DNA of 64,000 nucleotides from Antedon mediterranea (lineage: Eukaryota > Echinodermata > Crinoidea > Comatulida > Antedonidae): assembly GCF_964355755.1 (NCBI RefSeq), contig NC_092677.1:1245001-1309000 (forward strand), in the 5' to 3' direction. The notes beneath the pieces are model-generated. The model saw only the letters and a list, made by a program, of their open reading frames with translations. It was not told the origin of the DNA and made no database searches. Position numbers and translations under genes: made by a program. The first letter of the stretch is position 1; each line of letters starts with the position of its first letter. Below are positions 11,168 through 22,885 of this stretch, in pieces.

Positions 11168-11731
11168 AAGTTCCAAAGAGTGAGAATGATTGTAATTCAA
11201 CTGGTCTTGTTGTTGTAATGACGTTTGTTGGTGTGCTCATTGGATTCATTATCTGTTTGCTTGTGGTTGTTATCCTCAGCAAAATAAGGAAGTCACATGC
11301 AAAGGTAAAGTATAATTCATAAAGTAGAACAAAAAGCAAAAGTGTAGACTTAAAATTATCAAAGGTTTAATGAAATACCGCACACTTAAGTAATGGACAC
11401 TATTTTAACATTAGATATGATGTTTTATTTTGAAGTTACCTACATCGAAAAACACCAACCAAACAGGGCCATGGGTAAGGATGTTACTTCAACTTTAAAT
11501 ATTCACTTTACTCATCATAATCATCATCATTTATTATTACTATTGTCACCAATATATCAATAAAGGTTTACACGATTTTCATTCTTTTTTCATTTTTTTT
11601 AGCAGCAGGCGTCAATGACTTACACTGGAAAGACAGATAAAGAAACAACCCACACATACCAAGATTTACGGAAGAAAGAAGATAATCAAGCTGTATATGT
11701 AAATGTTAAAGCCAAAAAGGGCAAAAAATAA
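11168..11731 (+). pseudogene. IgR-D, orphan 3' block (exons 5-7 only)
   Basis: Only about 130 bp after the IgR-C stop, the 3' flank (gaaactacaat) passes directly into the pre-exon 5 sequence (ccttctgtattacttg). The transmembrane exon 11168-11304, spacer 11436-11474 and tail 11603-11731 follow, all open. The spacer is 39 nt with two extra codons (CCA TGG). The tail has Ser instead of Tyr in the first motif (SMTYTG) but keeps YQDL and YVNV. There is no leader or Ig exon, so this looks like a product of unequal crossing-over. It could serve as an alternative tail for IgR-C transcripts if spliced in, but nothing shows that. Confidence 0.7.
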
Positions 11732-12276
11732 TGAATGTTAAAATAAAAATAAATAATTTTTATTATGAATTGGTTTAAATCTTCAATCACATACCTCTTG
11801 TTGATATTATTATAGAAATAAAGAGAAATCATAATCTGTAGAAAGTGTTTTCTTTTCTCTTGATGTAACTCTTTAACGCGTACCGTACAAATTTAATAAC
11901 AAGGAAATGTGAATGCTGCAATTTGTATCATCATTAAAAAAAAAACCTATATATATTTTTTTTTTCTTACGGGTAGGCCTACATTGACATAATAAATGAC
12001 TATACCAGGAAAATAAATTAGACAATCAATGCTTTTAACACCAATACGCGTGTAATTTATATTATCATAGCGTTATTTAATTCAATTTAACTTTGAGATG
12101 TGCATTTGGTTGCTTGCTGCCATATTTTTTCAAAGAGTTGAGTAATGTTCAAATTTGAAACGGAAAAATTTAATTATAGGTACAAATTGGACGGAGGTTT
12201 TAAAATTGGATGCGATTGAGGTTCATTTCTTTTAAAGAAAGACCATCAAGAAAGTTTGCACTGTTTGAACGCATTG

Positions 12277-12551
12277 TATAAATAAGGCCTAAAACCATGT
12301 GTTTAAATAATGGTTACTAATTGAAAAGATTAATTTGATCAACTTGATTTGGACGAAAGTACAGTGCACTATAATTATGAAGGAAGTAAATACCTGTACA
12401 ATATATCACAAGTGTGAATGGCAGTCATGACAAAGAAAGGAACAATCAATATTTCAGTATACGATGTTAGAGTATGGTAGAGTACAAGACAATAGTGAAA
12501 TAGTCATCACCTAATAAAGTGGAAAAGATTTCCATATTCTATAGAATTGCG
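12277..12551 (+). promoter_or_regulatory. TATA-type promoter block of IgR-E
   Basis: TATAAATAAGG at 12277-12287 lies 275 bp before the ancestral leader start. It is followed by the shared gtacagtgcactataatt / aggaacaatcaa / agtgaaatagtc module. Position and wording match the blocks before IgR-H, I and N. Confidence 0.45.
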
Positions 12552-13592
12552 ATAGAGGTGAAAAGTTCAAATGCGATGATTTTCCTGATTATTCAACTTT
12601 GTGGATGTAAGTACAAAATATTGAAAATATATCTTCCCATTTTTCACAAAAAGACGCAATCTTAAATTGCAGTATTTATAATAATTACTGTACAGTTATA
12701 TTTTAGTTTTAGGTACACATGCACAAACTTCGTCTGTGACAGTGGGTGGTGATACAGTTAAAGTTGGTGAGGATGCGGCGATGACGTGTAATTATACACT
12801 TCAAGCGGGAGATGTCTTGAATCAACTTGTTTGGTTCAGAGCAGAGGATGATGGTACTCCAGAGTTAGGAAACCCTCTGGTATCTTTAGTTGAAACAAGC
12901 AATGGTCGTTATAGCTTATCTAATGACAAGGATCTTATGATAAGTGTCGTTGAAGTAAATGATGCAGGAAATTATCTGTGTAGAATTGTAACACAAAATG
13001 TTCAAATTGCTGACGACATGATCAACTTATAGTCCAATGTGAGTATAGGCTAATTCATTGTCAGTGAAGCTATAATCGGTATAGTACTGTTTTTAGCAGC
13101 TTTTGTTCGTTTGTTAATAAGCAATCACTAATTAACAACTACATTTCCTAATTTATCTTTTTTGAAATCTGTTTTGTTGATTTTACAGTAAATAGAGGTA
13201 GAGGGCGCTTCATGGTGGTTGGACGTGTTTCTGAAGTTGTAAAAGTTTTGAGTCTTGTTTGCTGGTTTTGTATAGTTTATAGTTACATAAAGTCTCCATT
13301 ACTCTTCTTATTGCTACAAATGTAGCTTAAGCCCTTGTATTATTCGATTTATCTTTCGATTGGAGAGATTTTTTGAGATTGTCTTTGCTAGGCCTGTGTT
13401 TGTGGTTGGACGAATATCTGTTATCGGAAAGTCTTTGAATCTTGTTTGCTAGTTTACTTTCATATCATTATCATTCCTATTCTTATGGCTTCAAATTTCT
13501 GCTTGAGCTCTTACTGTATTCTAAGGACTGGTAAGATTTTTATTTTTTAGATTGTCTTTCGCTAGGCCTAGGGTTGTGTAAGCAGTTAGGGC

Positions 13593-14477
13593 ATGGCTTC
13601 CAAAAGCAAAGATCAAGGTGCCAGGCCAAAGCCTAGATCACGTAATGCAAGAGGCACAGTTGATAAAACGGTAGTAGATATCGAGGGTGAAGACGAATGT
13701 GGTTCATGTGGTGGCCATTTTATGTCTGGTGGCAAATCGGTTTTATGCGGTCTTTGTAAGCTATGGTTCCACATAGATTGTCAGAAAATTAATGAAGCCA
13801 AATATAAGTGGCTATCCAAAGATGACTCATCCATTTTTTGGTACTGTAGGAGCTGCTCAGTCTCAGTAGGCAATTTCATGGGTCTTATTAATAATGTTAA
13901 TGAGACACAAAAAACCATGATTAAAACAATTGAAGCAATTAAATCTGAGGTAGAGATCAATAAAGAGGATATTAAAAAGTTATTCCAGTCATCTAGTGTT
14001 GTTAATAATGAGGATGTTAAGACAATAATTGAAAATAGAATTAAGGATGAAAATGAGAGATTGAAAAGAAAATCTAATTTGATGCTATATAGAATAGATG
14101 AGTCCAAGAGTAATGACTCAGATAGAAGAAAAAATGATGACCTCAGTAAATTGGCAGGTATTTTCGAGGATATTGACCTAGAGGTCGAAATGAGAACATT
14201 TTTCCGGGTGGGTAAACACAGAGAAGATGGGTGCCGCCCTATAAAGGTAGTTTTCAAGAAGGAATGTATCAAAAGAGATGCCTTTGAAATTGCTATACAA
14301 AAAAAGTGCGCAGTAAGTAATGATAGAACAATAAAGGAACGTGATGAGTATAATAAACTTAGGGACATATTGAGGGATAGGCAAAGCAAAGGGGAAAAAG
14401 ACTTGGTAATTAGAAGGGGGAAAATAACTCGGTTTCGTTCCCAAAGCACTACCCAATCGGAAGAGAACACTGCCTAA
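13593..14477 (+). CDS. LINE ORF1, PHD-finger protein
   Basis: 294 aa, ATG start. A PHD-type zinc finger spans roughly residues 35-90: CGSC, CGLC, WFHIDC and YCRSC supply the Cys4-His-Cys3 pattern. It is followed by a charged, predicted coiled-coil stretch (about 100-165: INNVNETQKTMIKTIEAIK and onward). The C-terminal half (RSSNLMLYRIDES-like, then FFRVGKHREDGCRPIKVVF) resembles the RNA-recognition/C-terminal part of LINE ORF1 proteins. Role by family knowledge: nucleic-acid chaperone and ribonucleoprotein formation. The ORF is intact. It ends 46 bp before the conserved start of the endonuclease frame. Confidence 0.8.
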   Translation: MASKSKDQGARPKPRSRNARGTVDKTVVDIEGEDECGSCGGHFMSGGKSVLCGLCKLWFHIDCQKINEAKYKWLSKDDSSIFWYCRSCSVSVGNFMGLINNVNETQKTMIKTIEAIKSEVEINKEDIKKLFQSSSVVNNEDVKTIIENRIKDENERLKRKSNLMLYRIDESKSNDSDRRKNDDLSKLAGIFEDIDLEVEMRTFFRVGKHREDGCRPIKVVFKKECIKRDAFEIAIQKKCAVSNDRTIKERDEYNKLRDILRDRQSKGEKDLVIRRGKITRFRSQSTTQSEENTA

Positions 14478-14523
14478 CAATGTAAGTTCTACGCAGTCAG
14501 AAGATGTTAATGATTTTTTTAAT

Positions 14524-17388
14524 GTGTTTTATACAAATTGTGATTCCCTTCTAAATAAGAAGAATGAGCTTCTGTTGCGTTTATCTTCAGAGAAAGTAGA
14601 TATCATTGCTTTGACTGAGATTCTACCAAAGAAGTACTTTTTTGAATTGTCTATAGAGGAGTTTCATATCCCTGGTTTTCAGATGTTTTTGCCAAATGAA
14701 AAGCTTTCATCTGGTAGAGGAGTTGTTATTTATGTTCGAAATGGGATGTCTGCCACTCCGGTTTTGTTTAAAGATATTTTGTTTGAGGAATCCATGTTTG
14801 TTGAGATTAAAGTCAAGGATCGCACCTTTTTAATTGGATGTGTGTATAGAAGTGACGCCGGATCTAGTGTCAATAATTCTGCTTTGTGTTCTCTGTTTAG
14901 AAAAGTGGCATCCTTTTCTTGTTCTGATTTGATTATAGTTGGAGATTTCAATTATAGGAGTATTAATTGGGAGCTAGGATATGTGACTGGTGAAGATGGT
15001 AAAAATAGTCATAATTTTTTCGACACCATTAATGACTTATTTTTAGCTCAGCATGTACGAGACCCAACCCGTTACAGAATAGGAGAACAGGCCAATGTTC
15101 TGGACCTGGTACTTACATCTAATGAGGATTCTATTAGTGAGGTCCTTCAAGCTCCACCATTAGGTAAGAGTGATCATATGGTACTTCAATTTAAAATTCC
15201 AGTTAATTTAATCAAAGAAGAGGTGGTAGAGGTTAGAAATTATTTCCATGCTGATTATGATAAGTTTCGTGGTTTTCTTGATGGTGTCGATTGGGACACT
15301 GAGTTATTGGATAAGGACGGGTTACACTCGCACGGTTCTTTTGATGAGATCTTATCTAGAGGTATGGAACAGTTTGTTCCAAAGTGTAAGAAACACTTGT
15401 CTGGAAATGTTAAGAGACCTTTGTGGTATACTAAGGAGGTTGATAAGTCTATTAAACAGAAGAATAAATGCTGGAAACAGTATATCAAAGCAAAACGTAA
15501 AGGGCATGACTGTGCTTGTGTCAAATGGAACACGTTTATTAGAGTAAGGAATGATACTGTCAATTTGATTAAGAGTTCTAAAAGCATCTTCGAAAATAAG
15601 ATTGCAAATGAGGTTAAAGTCAATGAAAAGTCTTTTTGGCGCTATGTAAATTCTCAGTTAAACACCAGATCTGGTATTCCTACTCTTAGAAATGTTGAAG
15701 GTAAACTTGTTGTAGATGACCAAGATAAAGCCGAGTCTTTTAATTCTTTTTTTAGCAGTGTCTTTTGTAAGGAGAACTTATCGAATGTTCCGAATCTTGA
15801 TAAAAAGATTGAGGCTTCTTTGTCAGATATTGAGTTTAATGTAGAAGATATTCATAAGCTGTTGTCTAACTTAGTTATAGATAAGTCAGCTGGCCCTGAT
15901 GGCTTTCACCCACGGGTTTTGATTGAATTAAAGGATCAAATTGCTTACCCTCTCAGTCTAATATTCACTAGATTATTCAATGATCAGAAGGTCCCTCTAT
16001 CGTGGAAGGAGGCAATTGTAATACCTATATTTAAGAAAGGCAAAAAGGAGGACCCGGCTAACTACAGACCGGTTAGTTTAACGTCGGTCATAGGGAAAAT
16101 GATGGAAAGGATTAATAGGGATAAACTTGTAATGTATCTTGAGAGTAATGGTCTTTTGTGCAATGAGCAATTTGGATTCAGACAAGGTAGATCATGTGCA
16201 TTACAACTACTTGATGTCCTGGAGAGTTGGACTACTAACCTGGATAACCATGATAGCTTTGATTGTGTCTATTTAGACTATAAAAAGGCCTTTGATAGTG
16301 TGCCACACCAAAGGCTTCTAGTCAAATTGAAAGGTTTTGGTATTACGGGAAATCTACTAGGATGGTTCTCTAATTATTTGTCAAATAGAACACAACGAGT
16401 TAGTGTCAATGGTCAATTGTCATCACAGGCTCCAGTATAAAGTGGAATTCCACAGGGTAGCGTTGTGGGCCCAATCTTATTTTCAATCTTCATTAACGAT
16501 TTACCTGATGTTGTCGAATCTAGTATACGTTTATTTGCAGACGACACCAAGTTGTATAGAAAGGTCAATAACATTGATGATGCAGATTTATTTCAAAGAG
16601 ACATTGACAGTGCTTCCCATTGGTCTAATGTTTGGCAATTGCCTTTTAATGACACTAAGTGTAAGGTATTTCATTATGGTCGTGATAATCCCAATTTCTT
16701 GTATTCAATGGCTGGTAATTTACTACATGAGGTAAAGCAGGAGAAAGATCTAGGTGTTACCTTTGATCATAGTTTAATCTTTAATTTGCATGTAGCGGAT
16801 ATTTGTAAAAGAGCTAATAAGAAACTAGGAATGATTTATAGATCTTTTAAATTCTTGAATAAAGATGGATTTTTGAAGCTGTATAAGTCTATTGTCAGGC
16901 CAACGCTTGAATATTGTAACACTGTTTATAATCCTATTAGAAAACGAGATCAGGATGAAATAGAGAAGGTCCAGCAAAGAGCAACAAGATTGATTCCTAG
17001 GTACCGTAATATTCCTTATGAACAACGTTTGAGAATTCTTGGTCTTCCTACCATGAGATATCGAAGGCAGAGAGCAGATATTATCCAAGTTTTTAGGATT
17101 GTTAAAGGTTTCGATCGTATTTCGATCAACACATTTTTTGAATTTGATCTAGAATCTCGGACCCGTGGACACCCATATAAACTCAAGTTTAAAAGCTCTC
17201 GTCTTAATATTAGGAGGGACACGTTCTCCAGGAGAGTTATTCTCTTATGGAATACTCTGCCTATGGATGTAGTTTCATGTGCTACGGTGAACTTGTTCAA
17301 AGCAAAACTTAACGTCGCATGGTCTAACCACCCGCTGAAGTTTTCACCCTATATAGAATATGATTTTATTGCTAAGAGGGGCTTTTAA
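14524..17388 (+). pseudogene. LINE ORF2, endonuclease-reverse transcriptase with one internal stop
   Basis: The frame is open from about 14428 to 17388 except for one TAA at 16438-16440. No ATG precedes the endonuclease, so initiation probably depends on ORF1. Residues show an APE-type endonuclease (FYTNCDSLLNKKNEL, VGDFN, SDHM), then the reverse transcriptase: SAGPDGFHP, PIFKKGKKEDPANYRPVSL, YLDYKKAFDSVPHQ, GIPQGSVVGPILF and the catalytic FADDT. The C-terminal domain (RPTLEYCNTVYNP, RATRLIPRYR, FSRRVILLWNTLP) is typical of CR1-like LINEs. The stop falls between the palm motifs, just before the GIPQGS motif, and truncates the enzyme ahead of the catalytic FADD. Otherwise the copy looks young. 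Confidence 0.85.
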
Positions 17389-17450
17389 GCACTGAGTGCT
17401 TCGCCTCGATCCCGTAGACGAAAGTGTACGGGAAACAAGTAAACAAGTAA

Positions 17451-18467
17451 ATGATCTTGTATTAGTTAGTTTTTACTGTTATGGAATAATTATTTAATAA
17501 CATTCAACGTTTTTTACATATTTGTTTTCCTTTTTTTTTTTCAATATTTTAGATTTATTAGTTTTCTTGTCATGTCGACAACTGTTCAGGTGGTCAATGC
17601 TTAAAGTAATTTTTAATTATTTTGATCTCCTTTCACACATCTTTTTTCTTTTCTTATAGTTCATATATCTGTTCATTTAGTTCAATATGTGGAAAATAAA
17701 TAAATGAAACAAACAGTTATACACATAACTTGTTAGACAATTCATTTTTAGACTTTCAGACCTTATCTTGATATCAGTTTAATCTAAGTCAATTTTTCAC
17801 AGTATATTCCTTATGGCCAGGAATCGATGTGGTTATGTTTTCACGGTGCGCAATAAAAAATTACGCGGTCTACGCACGATTTAACGAAATCACGTTTGTA
17901 ATCATATCTTCAATACCATGAATCACAATTAAAAAAAATTTGGTACTCATAAATTTCAGGGCATAAATCATCATATGGCAATACAATTACGTACGTAGCG
18001 CATGTAACGCATGCGTACGCGCGCTTAAAATTTTCAAAATTTATTTGCGATGAAATAAGAGTACGTTTCAGGCAATTTTAAGCGTTTACAAAATTGCCAT
18101 GAGTCCGCAGATTTTTGCGCGCGCACTGCGCGTTAAATGTTGTTACGCACTCTTTTTGCCCGATTTCTGTTTTCTTGACTTACTTTTCAACTCGAAATTA
18201 CGTTATACGAGCACGTCAAAAGTGACAGGCTACGCACTTGTAAATTAAAAAAATATAAATGTTTTTAAACATTTCAACATTTTTAAACATGTTCAGTAAT
18301 TTCGGTCAATTGGTCGGTCGGTCGGTAAACACTAATGAGCACGCGACTGCATCCATCTATATGGCCTTGTTTTTCTAACAATTACTTTTAAACACTAGGC
18401 CTAATGTAAACATGATAAAAATCCTGTGTTGTGCTTGTATAGTAAGATTATTCTTTTGTTTTTCTAG
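17451..18467. repeat. Remainder of IgR-E intron 2 with a CpG-rich repeat-like stretch
   Basis: No gene is seen. From about 17840 to 18250 the sequence is unusually rich in tacgcac/gcgcgc words compared with its AT-rich surroundings, and probably derives from an unclassified dispersed repeat. A short (GGTC)n run sits near 18310. Confidence 0.35.
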
Positions 18468-20115
18468 ATGTTTCAGAACCTTTTTTTAAGCCAGAAGAAG
18501 GATTATCCATCATGATAAATGACACAGCAACATTTATATGTACTTCACTTGATGGTATTCCAACACCGATTACCATAACATGGATCAAAGATGGCAATGA
18601 ACTTGATGTTTCTGATACAGACAAGTATCCGTCTTGTGATGTAGCATTAACGATTAATAAAGTTGCTGAAACAGACGAGGGAGTTTATCAGTGTAGAGCA
18701 GAGAATGCTGCTTACAGTGGAACAGATGGGAAACTTAGTAATACTGCCACACTATCAATAGGTTGGTGAAAATAAACATTTTGATAAATAATATATTTTA
18801 TTGGCATCATATTATAAGTAGTTTCTACAAGTCATAATTATTAATGGAATATTCATATTACAGTATATTATGTCATGCGGTAACAAAAATAGAGCACAGC
18901 TACAGCAAAATCTGAAAGTTTCAGTTTATTTTAGTAATTAAAGGCCTTTTGTAATGTGAACGCATGGCGTGTTTTATTAATATTGCAATTTTGTATTTTC
19001 TATTTCTTTAGCATTAACGACAACTTCTTTTATATCCAGTAGGTTTTGCTTGCATGCATTGTATTGTAAAGTTTCAGGTTTTTGCATTTGAGAAAAGAAA
19101 ACAAGGATAGAAATTGGAGGGATATCCCCGCCCCATCTCTAGGATCTGCATGAGTGCTTAAAAGGGAAAATAATGATGACCGTTGTATATTTGTCAACAT
19201 TTCATTATTGTAAACATGTTTAAAACATGGTAACACTTAGCCTTCTGTATTATTTGTTTAGTTTCAAGTACAGACGTTTCAAATAGTGAGCGTGTGTGTA
19301 ATTCAACTGGTTTTGTTGTTGGAATGACGTTTGTTGGTGTGCTCATGGGATTCATTCTATGTTTTCTTATGTGTTTTATCATCAGCAAAATAAAGAAGTC
19401 ACATCCAAAGGTAAAGTATAATTCAGAAAGTAGAACAAAAAGGGCAAAATAGCCAAGGTTTAGAGAAATACTGTACACTGCAAATAGTATATAGAAATAT
19501 ACATTAAATGTACTTGTTGATGTTTTATTTTAAAGGCACCGACATCGAAAAACGACAACCAATCAGGGGTAAGGATGCCATACAGCTTTCACTGCTAATT
19601 TTCACTTTGTTTCACTAATTATCATCAAAATTGTCACCAATAAGGTTTACACGATTCTAATTCTTTTTCTATCCAATAAACTCTAGTTTTAGCAGCAGGC
19701 GTATATGACATACACTGGAGAGACAGATAAAGAAACAACCCACACATACCAAGATTTACAGAAGAAAGACGATAATCAAGCTGTATATGTAAATGTTAAA
19801 GCAAAGAGAGACAACAAATAATGCATCTTAAATTGTTAATGAAATATCACAGTTTGTAAATTGTTGATTTTAATAATATAACTCAATCATTTATGGGTAA
19901 AACTGACAAATTAATTAATTAAGTAATTTAAAATAACAAGAAAAAATTGAATTCTCCAATTTGTTATAAAAAACCCATACACTTTATACCTAGTGCCATT
20001 GCCTATGGCGTATAGCAAGATGTGATGTAAAGATGAAAGCCATAAGACATATCTAAAAAACAAGATACATTTATATGAATTCTATTTCTTGGTCATTATT
20101 TCGTACTGAAATTAA

Positions 20116-20658
20116 AGATGTATTGTCCCTTGAAACACACAAAATGAAAAAAAAAATATTCTAAATTTAAATTGGCCATATCAAAGTAATATTAAAGTTA
20201 TTCACTTTAAGTCAAAAACTCGAACCCAAAACAACAGTTTACGTAATTAACAGGTAAATTAATTAGATTACATTTCGTCTGAGAAATCGTCGCAAGCGAA
20301 AGTAAACAAAGATTTCAAACCATGAGTATGCATTATGCATGATGCTAATTAGGATTGTTTACAACTCATCACGGTTGAGAAGGTGTTTTCACACAGATCG
20401 CGAGGAAGTTTGATTATGCATACAGAGTAGCCAAACAAGCGCATTGCATTATGGGATATGTTTTGATTGAAAAGTTTGACTGGAAGTCAAATTTATTTTT
20501 TGAACAAAAAAACATCTGTATTTCGGTTAAATTATTTTTTTTTTGACTAACTTTTGGTGAAAGTTAATAACTATTATGATACTTCAAAATGACCCACTTT
20601 TTTTCGAAATTAAAAAAAATAATTTTTTTTTGTAATTAGTCAAATGGACAATACATCT
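20116..20658. mobile_element. Short TIR element with TTAA flanks (piggyBac-like MITE)
   Basis: Ends AGATGTATTGTCC and GGACAATACATCT are perfect inverses, each flanked by TTAA (20112-20115, 20659-20662). TTAA duplication is characteristic of piggyBac elements. 543 bp, no ORF of note. It lies in the IgR-E/F intergenic region, which holds no gene from 19822 to 21802. Confidence 0.65.
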
Positions 20659-20906
20659 TTAAAATTTGCTTGTAGTTGAATCGTTGAATATTTGAAAACA
20701 ACATACAAAGGAAAAATAAGGATTTCTTACACCAACACGCGTTTAAGTTCATATTATTAAAGTGTTCTTTAATTGTGTGCATAAGTTCAACATTATTTTG
20801 AAACGAATTTCATCATCTTTCGTTCAAATGTAGCTTAATGACGGTTGACGCCCTCTACCTCTCCCTGTAGCAATCATTTTCTTACAAAATTGCTACACAC
20901 TCTTTA

Positions 20907-21199
20907 AGCCTGGTTTCCATAAAATCGCTACACCGTTTCCATTGAAATCGCTACACGCGCAAATGTCGCCGACGCGCATCGGGGAGGTCTCCCCGATTCA
21001 TCGCAGACAAATCGGCACAGTTCAACCATGTTCAACTTTGCCGATTTTGTCGGCGATGAGTCGTATACGCGTATACCAAAGAATATTTAGCTCTCGCGTA
21101 CTAGATCCCCGATAAATTCTAGCGTTTCCATAGAATCGCTACGCTCTGTCGGCGACAGCAGTCGGCGACACGGTGTAGCGATTTTATGGAAACCAGGCT
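20907..21199. mobile_element. Harbinger-like MITE, 293 bp
   Basis: Perfect terminal inverted repeats of about 30 bp start AGCCTGGTTTCCATAAAATC and end with its inverse. TTA is duplicated at 20904-20906 and 21200-21202. The interior is CpG-rich and non-coding. The end sequence differs from the 9482-10880 element, so it is another family. Confidence 0.8.
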
Positions 21200-22302
21200 T
21201 TAGTCTTCACGCTTATTAGACATTACAAGCAAGTAACGTTACAGGTTGGTTCTATTTTTTGTTAATATACGTAATACATAAAACTACTTTCTATTATTTA
21301 GCAAATTAATTGTCACTATTAAAAATCAGGTATATTGATTCAATCGATATTGGACATGAACGATACTGTATGGTTGAAGCAGACATAATAATATATCAAA
21401 GTATGAATGGAAATCCACACTCATAACAATAATAACAATCAGTATTTCAATATACATTATATACAATCACAATAGTGGAATAGTTTTGCTTTATAGGCCC
21501 ACTGGTCGTATTTAAGATTTCCTGCTTTATAGATTTGTAATGAAAACGGAAATGTAAACAAGATATGTGATATCTTGTTTTTTTTTTCAACTTTGTGTTT
21601 GTAAAAAGACAATTCTTTTATAGATATATAGGAAATATGTTTGTTCACAAACAAATAATCTAAACATTAGGCCACCATACAGTATCATGGAGTAAGTAAA
21701 CAAAAATGTAAATGAATCCTCATTCAGACAATACAAGAACCATCAGTGTCCTGTATACACATTGAGAGACAAGAGTGATATTTTATTTTCAGATTATTAG
21801 CCATGCTCAGAATGTCATTCTTAACAGAAGTAATGGCGATATGTGAATGTGCACTAATTTTCCTGATTTTCCTAAGCGACTGTAAGTAGAAACTTAATTG
21901 TCATGCATGTTATTAGTAGGGTCCTACTATTATTTCAACATAGACTATAAGACTGAAATGGCTATGGACGGTGACAGCGTAACCAATTTTTATTTATCTA
22001 CGAATTACGTACTGTAGATTTAAGTCATTTAAAAGTAGGCAATCATCATTTTAATATAAAGACAATTGATTTTGTGAATACAGATCTGGAAACCCCCGTT
22101 TTGAAGTCGGACACATTATCTGTGATGATAAATGACACCGCAACATTTACATGTACTCAACTTATCGGTGAACCAAAATCAATTAATGTCAGATGGACAA
22201 AAAATGATGCTACGCTAGATATTTCTGATACAGACAAATATCCGTTTTCTGATGCTTTATTAATTATTAATAAAGTAGATGAAATGGACGACGGAAGTTA
22301 TC

Positions 22303-22807
22303 CGTAATGCCTTGTTGTTTGGCATACCAAAATCTCAAATACAACGTTTGCAGCGCTTGCAAAATATGGCAGCTAGAATTGTAACTTATACAAAATCAAA
22401 CGCTCACATAACTCCTGTCCTGATGGATTTGCATTGGTTGCCTGTTCAACAACGTATTAAGTACAAACTTGCGTTGTTTGTATTCAAGATCCTAAATGAC
22501 AGTGCTCCTGCTTATTTATCTGACCTTGTGGATCGTTACGAATCATCCCGCAGAGGCCTACGATCATTGTCACAAAACCTTCTTCAAGAGCGTAGAGCGA
22601 AAAATCAGTGGGGTCAGAGATCTTTTTACGTTGCGGCCGCAAGTGTATGGAACAGCTTACCAGCAACAGTTAAATGCTCAACTAGTCTAAACAGTTTCAA
22701 GACCAACCTAAAGACGTCGCTATTCGCTGATGTTCTCGCACGTTGTTAATGCACAAAGCGCCATGAGCGCCACATGGGTGGAGGATACCGGCGCTATATA
22801 AGTTTTC

Positions 22808-22881
<74 letters not shown>
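22303..22881 (+). mobile_element. 5'-truncated CR1/L2-like LINE fragment inside IgR-F exon 3
   Basis: The translated end of a reverse-transcriptase ORF (QRLQNMAARIVT, LHWLPVQQRIKYKL, RSFYVAAASVWNSLP, FKTNLKTSLF) is followed by the typical gcgctatataag 3' end and an (ATT)n tail. TTATC at 22298-22302 and 22882-22886 looks like the target duplication. It cuts the I-set domain just before its strand F Cys. Confidence 0.85.

Positions 22882-22885
<4 letters not shown>
22807..22885. repeat. (ATT)n microsatellite tail of the LINE
   Basis: About 26 uninterrupted ATT units form the 3' tail of the LINE fragment. Length may vary between individuals. Confidence 0.9.

Larger units (their letters stand above)
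13195..17450 (+). mobile_element. Near full-length CR1-like non-LTR retrotransposon in IgR-E intron 2
   Basis: The block starts with a 5'UTR (ggtagagggcgcttcatgg), contains two ORFs in different frames, and ends with a short 3' region (cttcgcctcgatcccgtag) and an acaagtaa repeat instead of poly(A). This is the layout of CR1/L2-group LINEs. ORF1 has a PHD finger; ORF2 has endonuclease and reverse transcriptase. The 5' and 3' limits are estimated and target duplications were not resolved. It lies in the same orientation as the host gene. Confidence 0.85.
12552..19821 (+). pseudogene. IgR-E, receptor with lost start, frameshifted V exon and a LINE in intron 2
   Basis: The leader ATG is ATA here (12552-12554); an in-frame ATG at 12576 could still give a short leader MIFLIIQLCG, exon end 12606. 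The V2 exon starts at 12707 and is open through Cys and Trp to DAGNYLC. It then lacks one T in the ADDYDEL stretch, so it stops at 13030-13032. A CR1-like LINE fills the next intron. Exons 3-7 are intact: I-set domain 18468-18761 (FIC, TWIKDG, DEGVYQC), linker 19012-19038, transmembrane 19274-19410, spacer 19536-19568, tail 19693-19821. The downstream half being clean suggests recent inactivation, or a single-base error in the V exon. Confidence 0.7.

Noticed and set aside
13781-14470. 229-aa minus-strand ORF opposite LINE ORF1
   Set aside because: Shadow of the PHD-finger ORF on the other strand; low-complexity Leu/Ser-rich translation.
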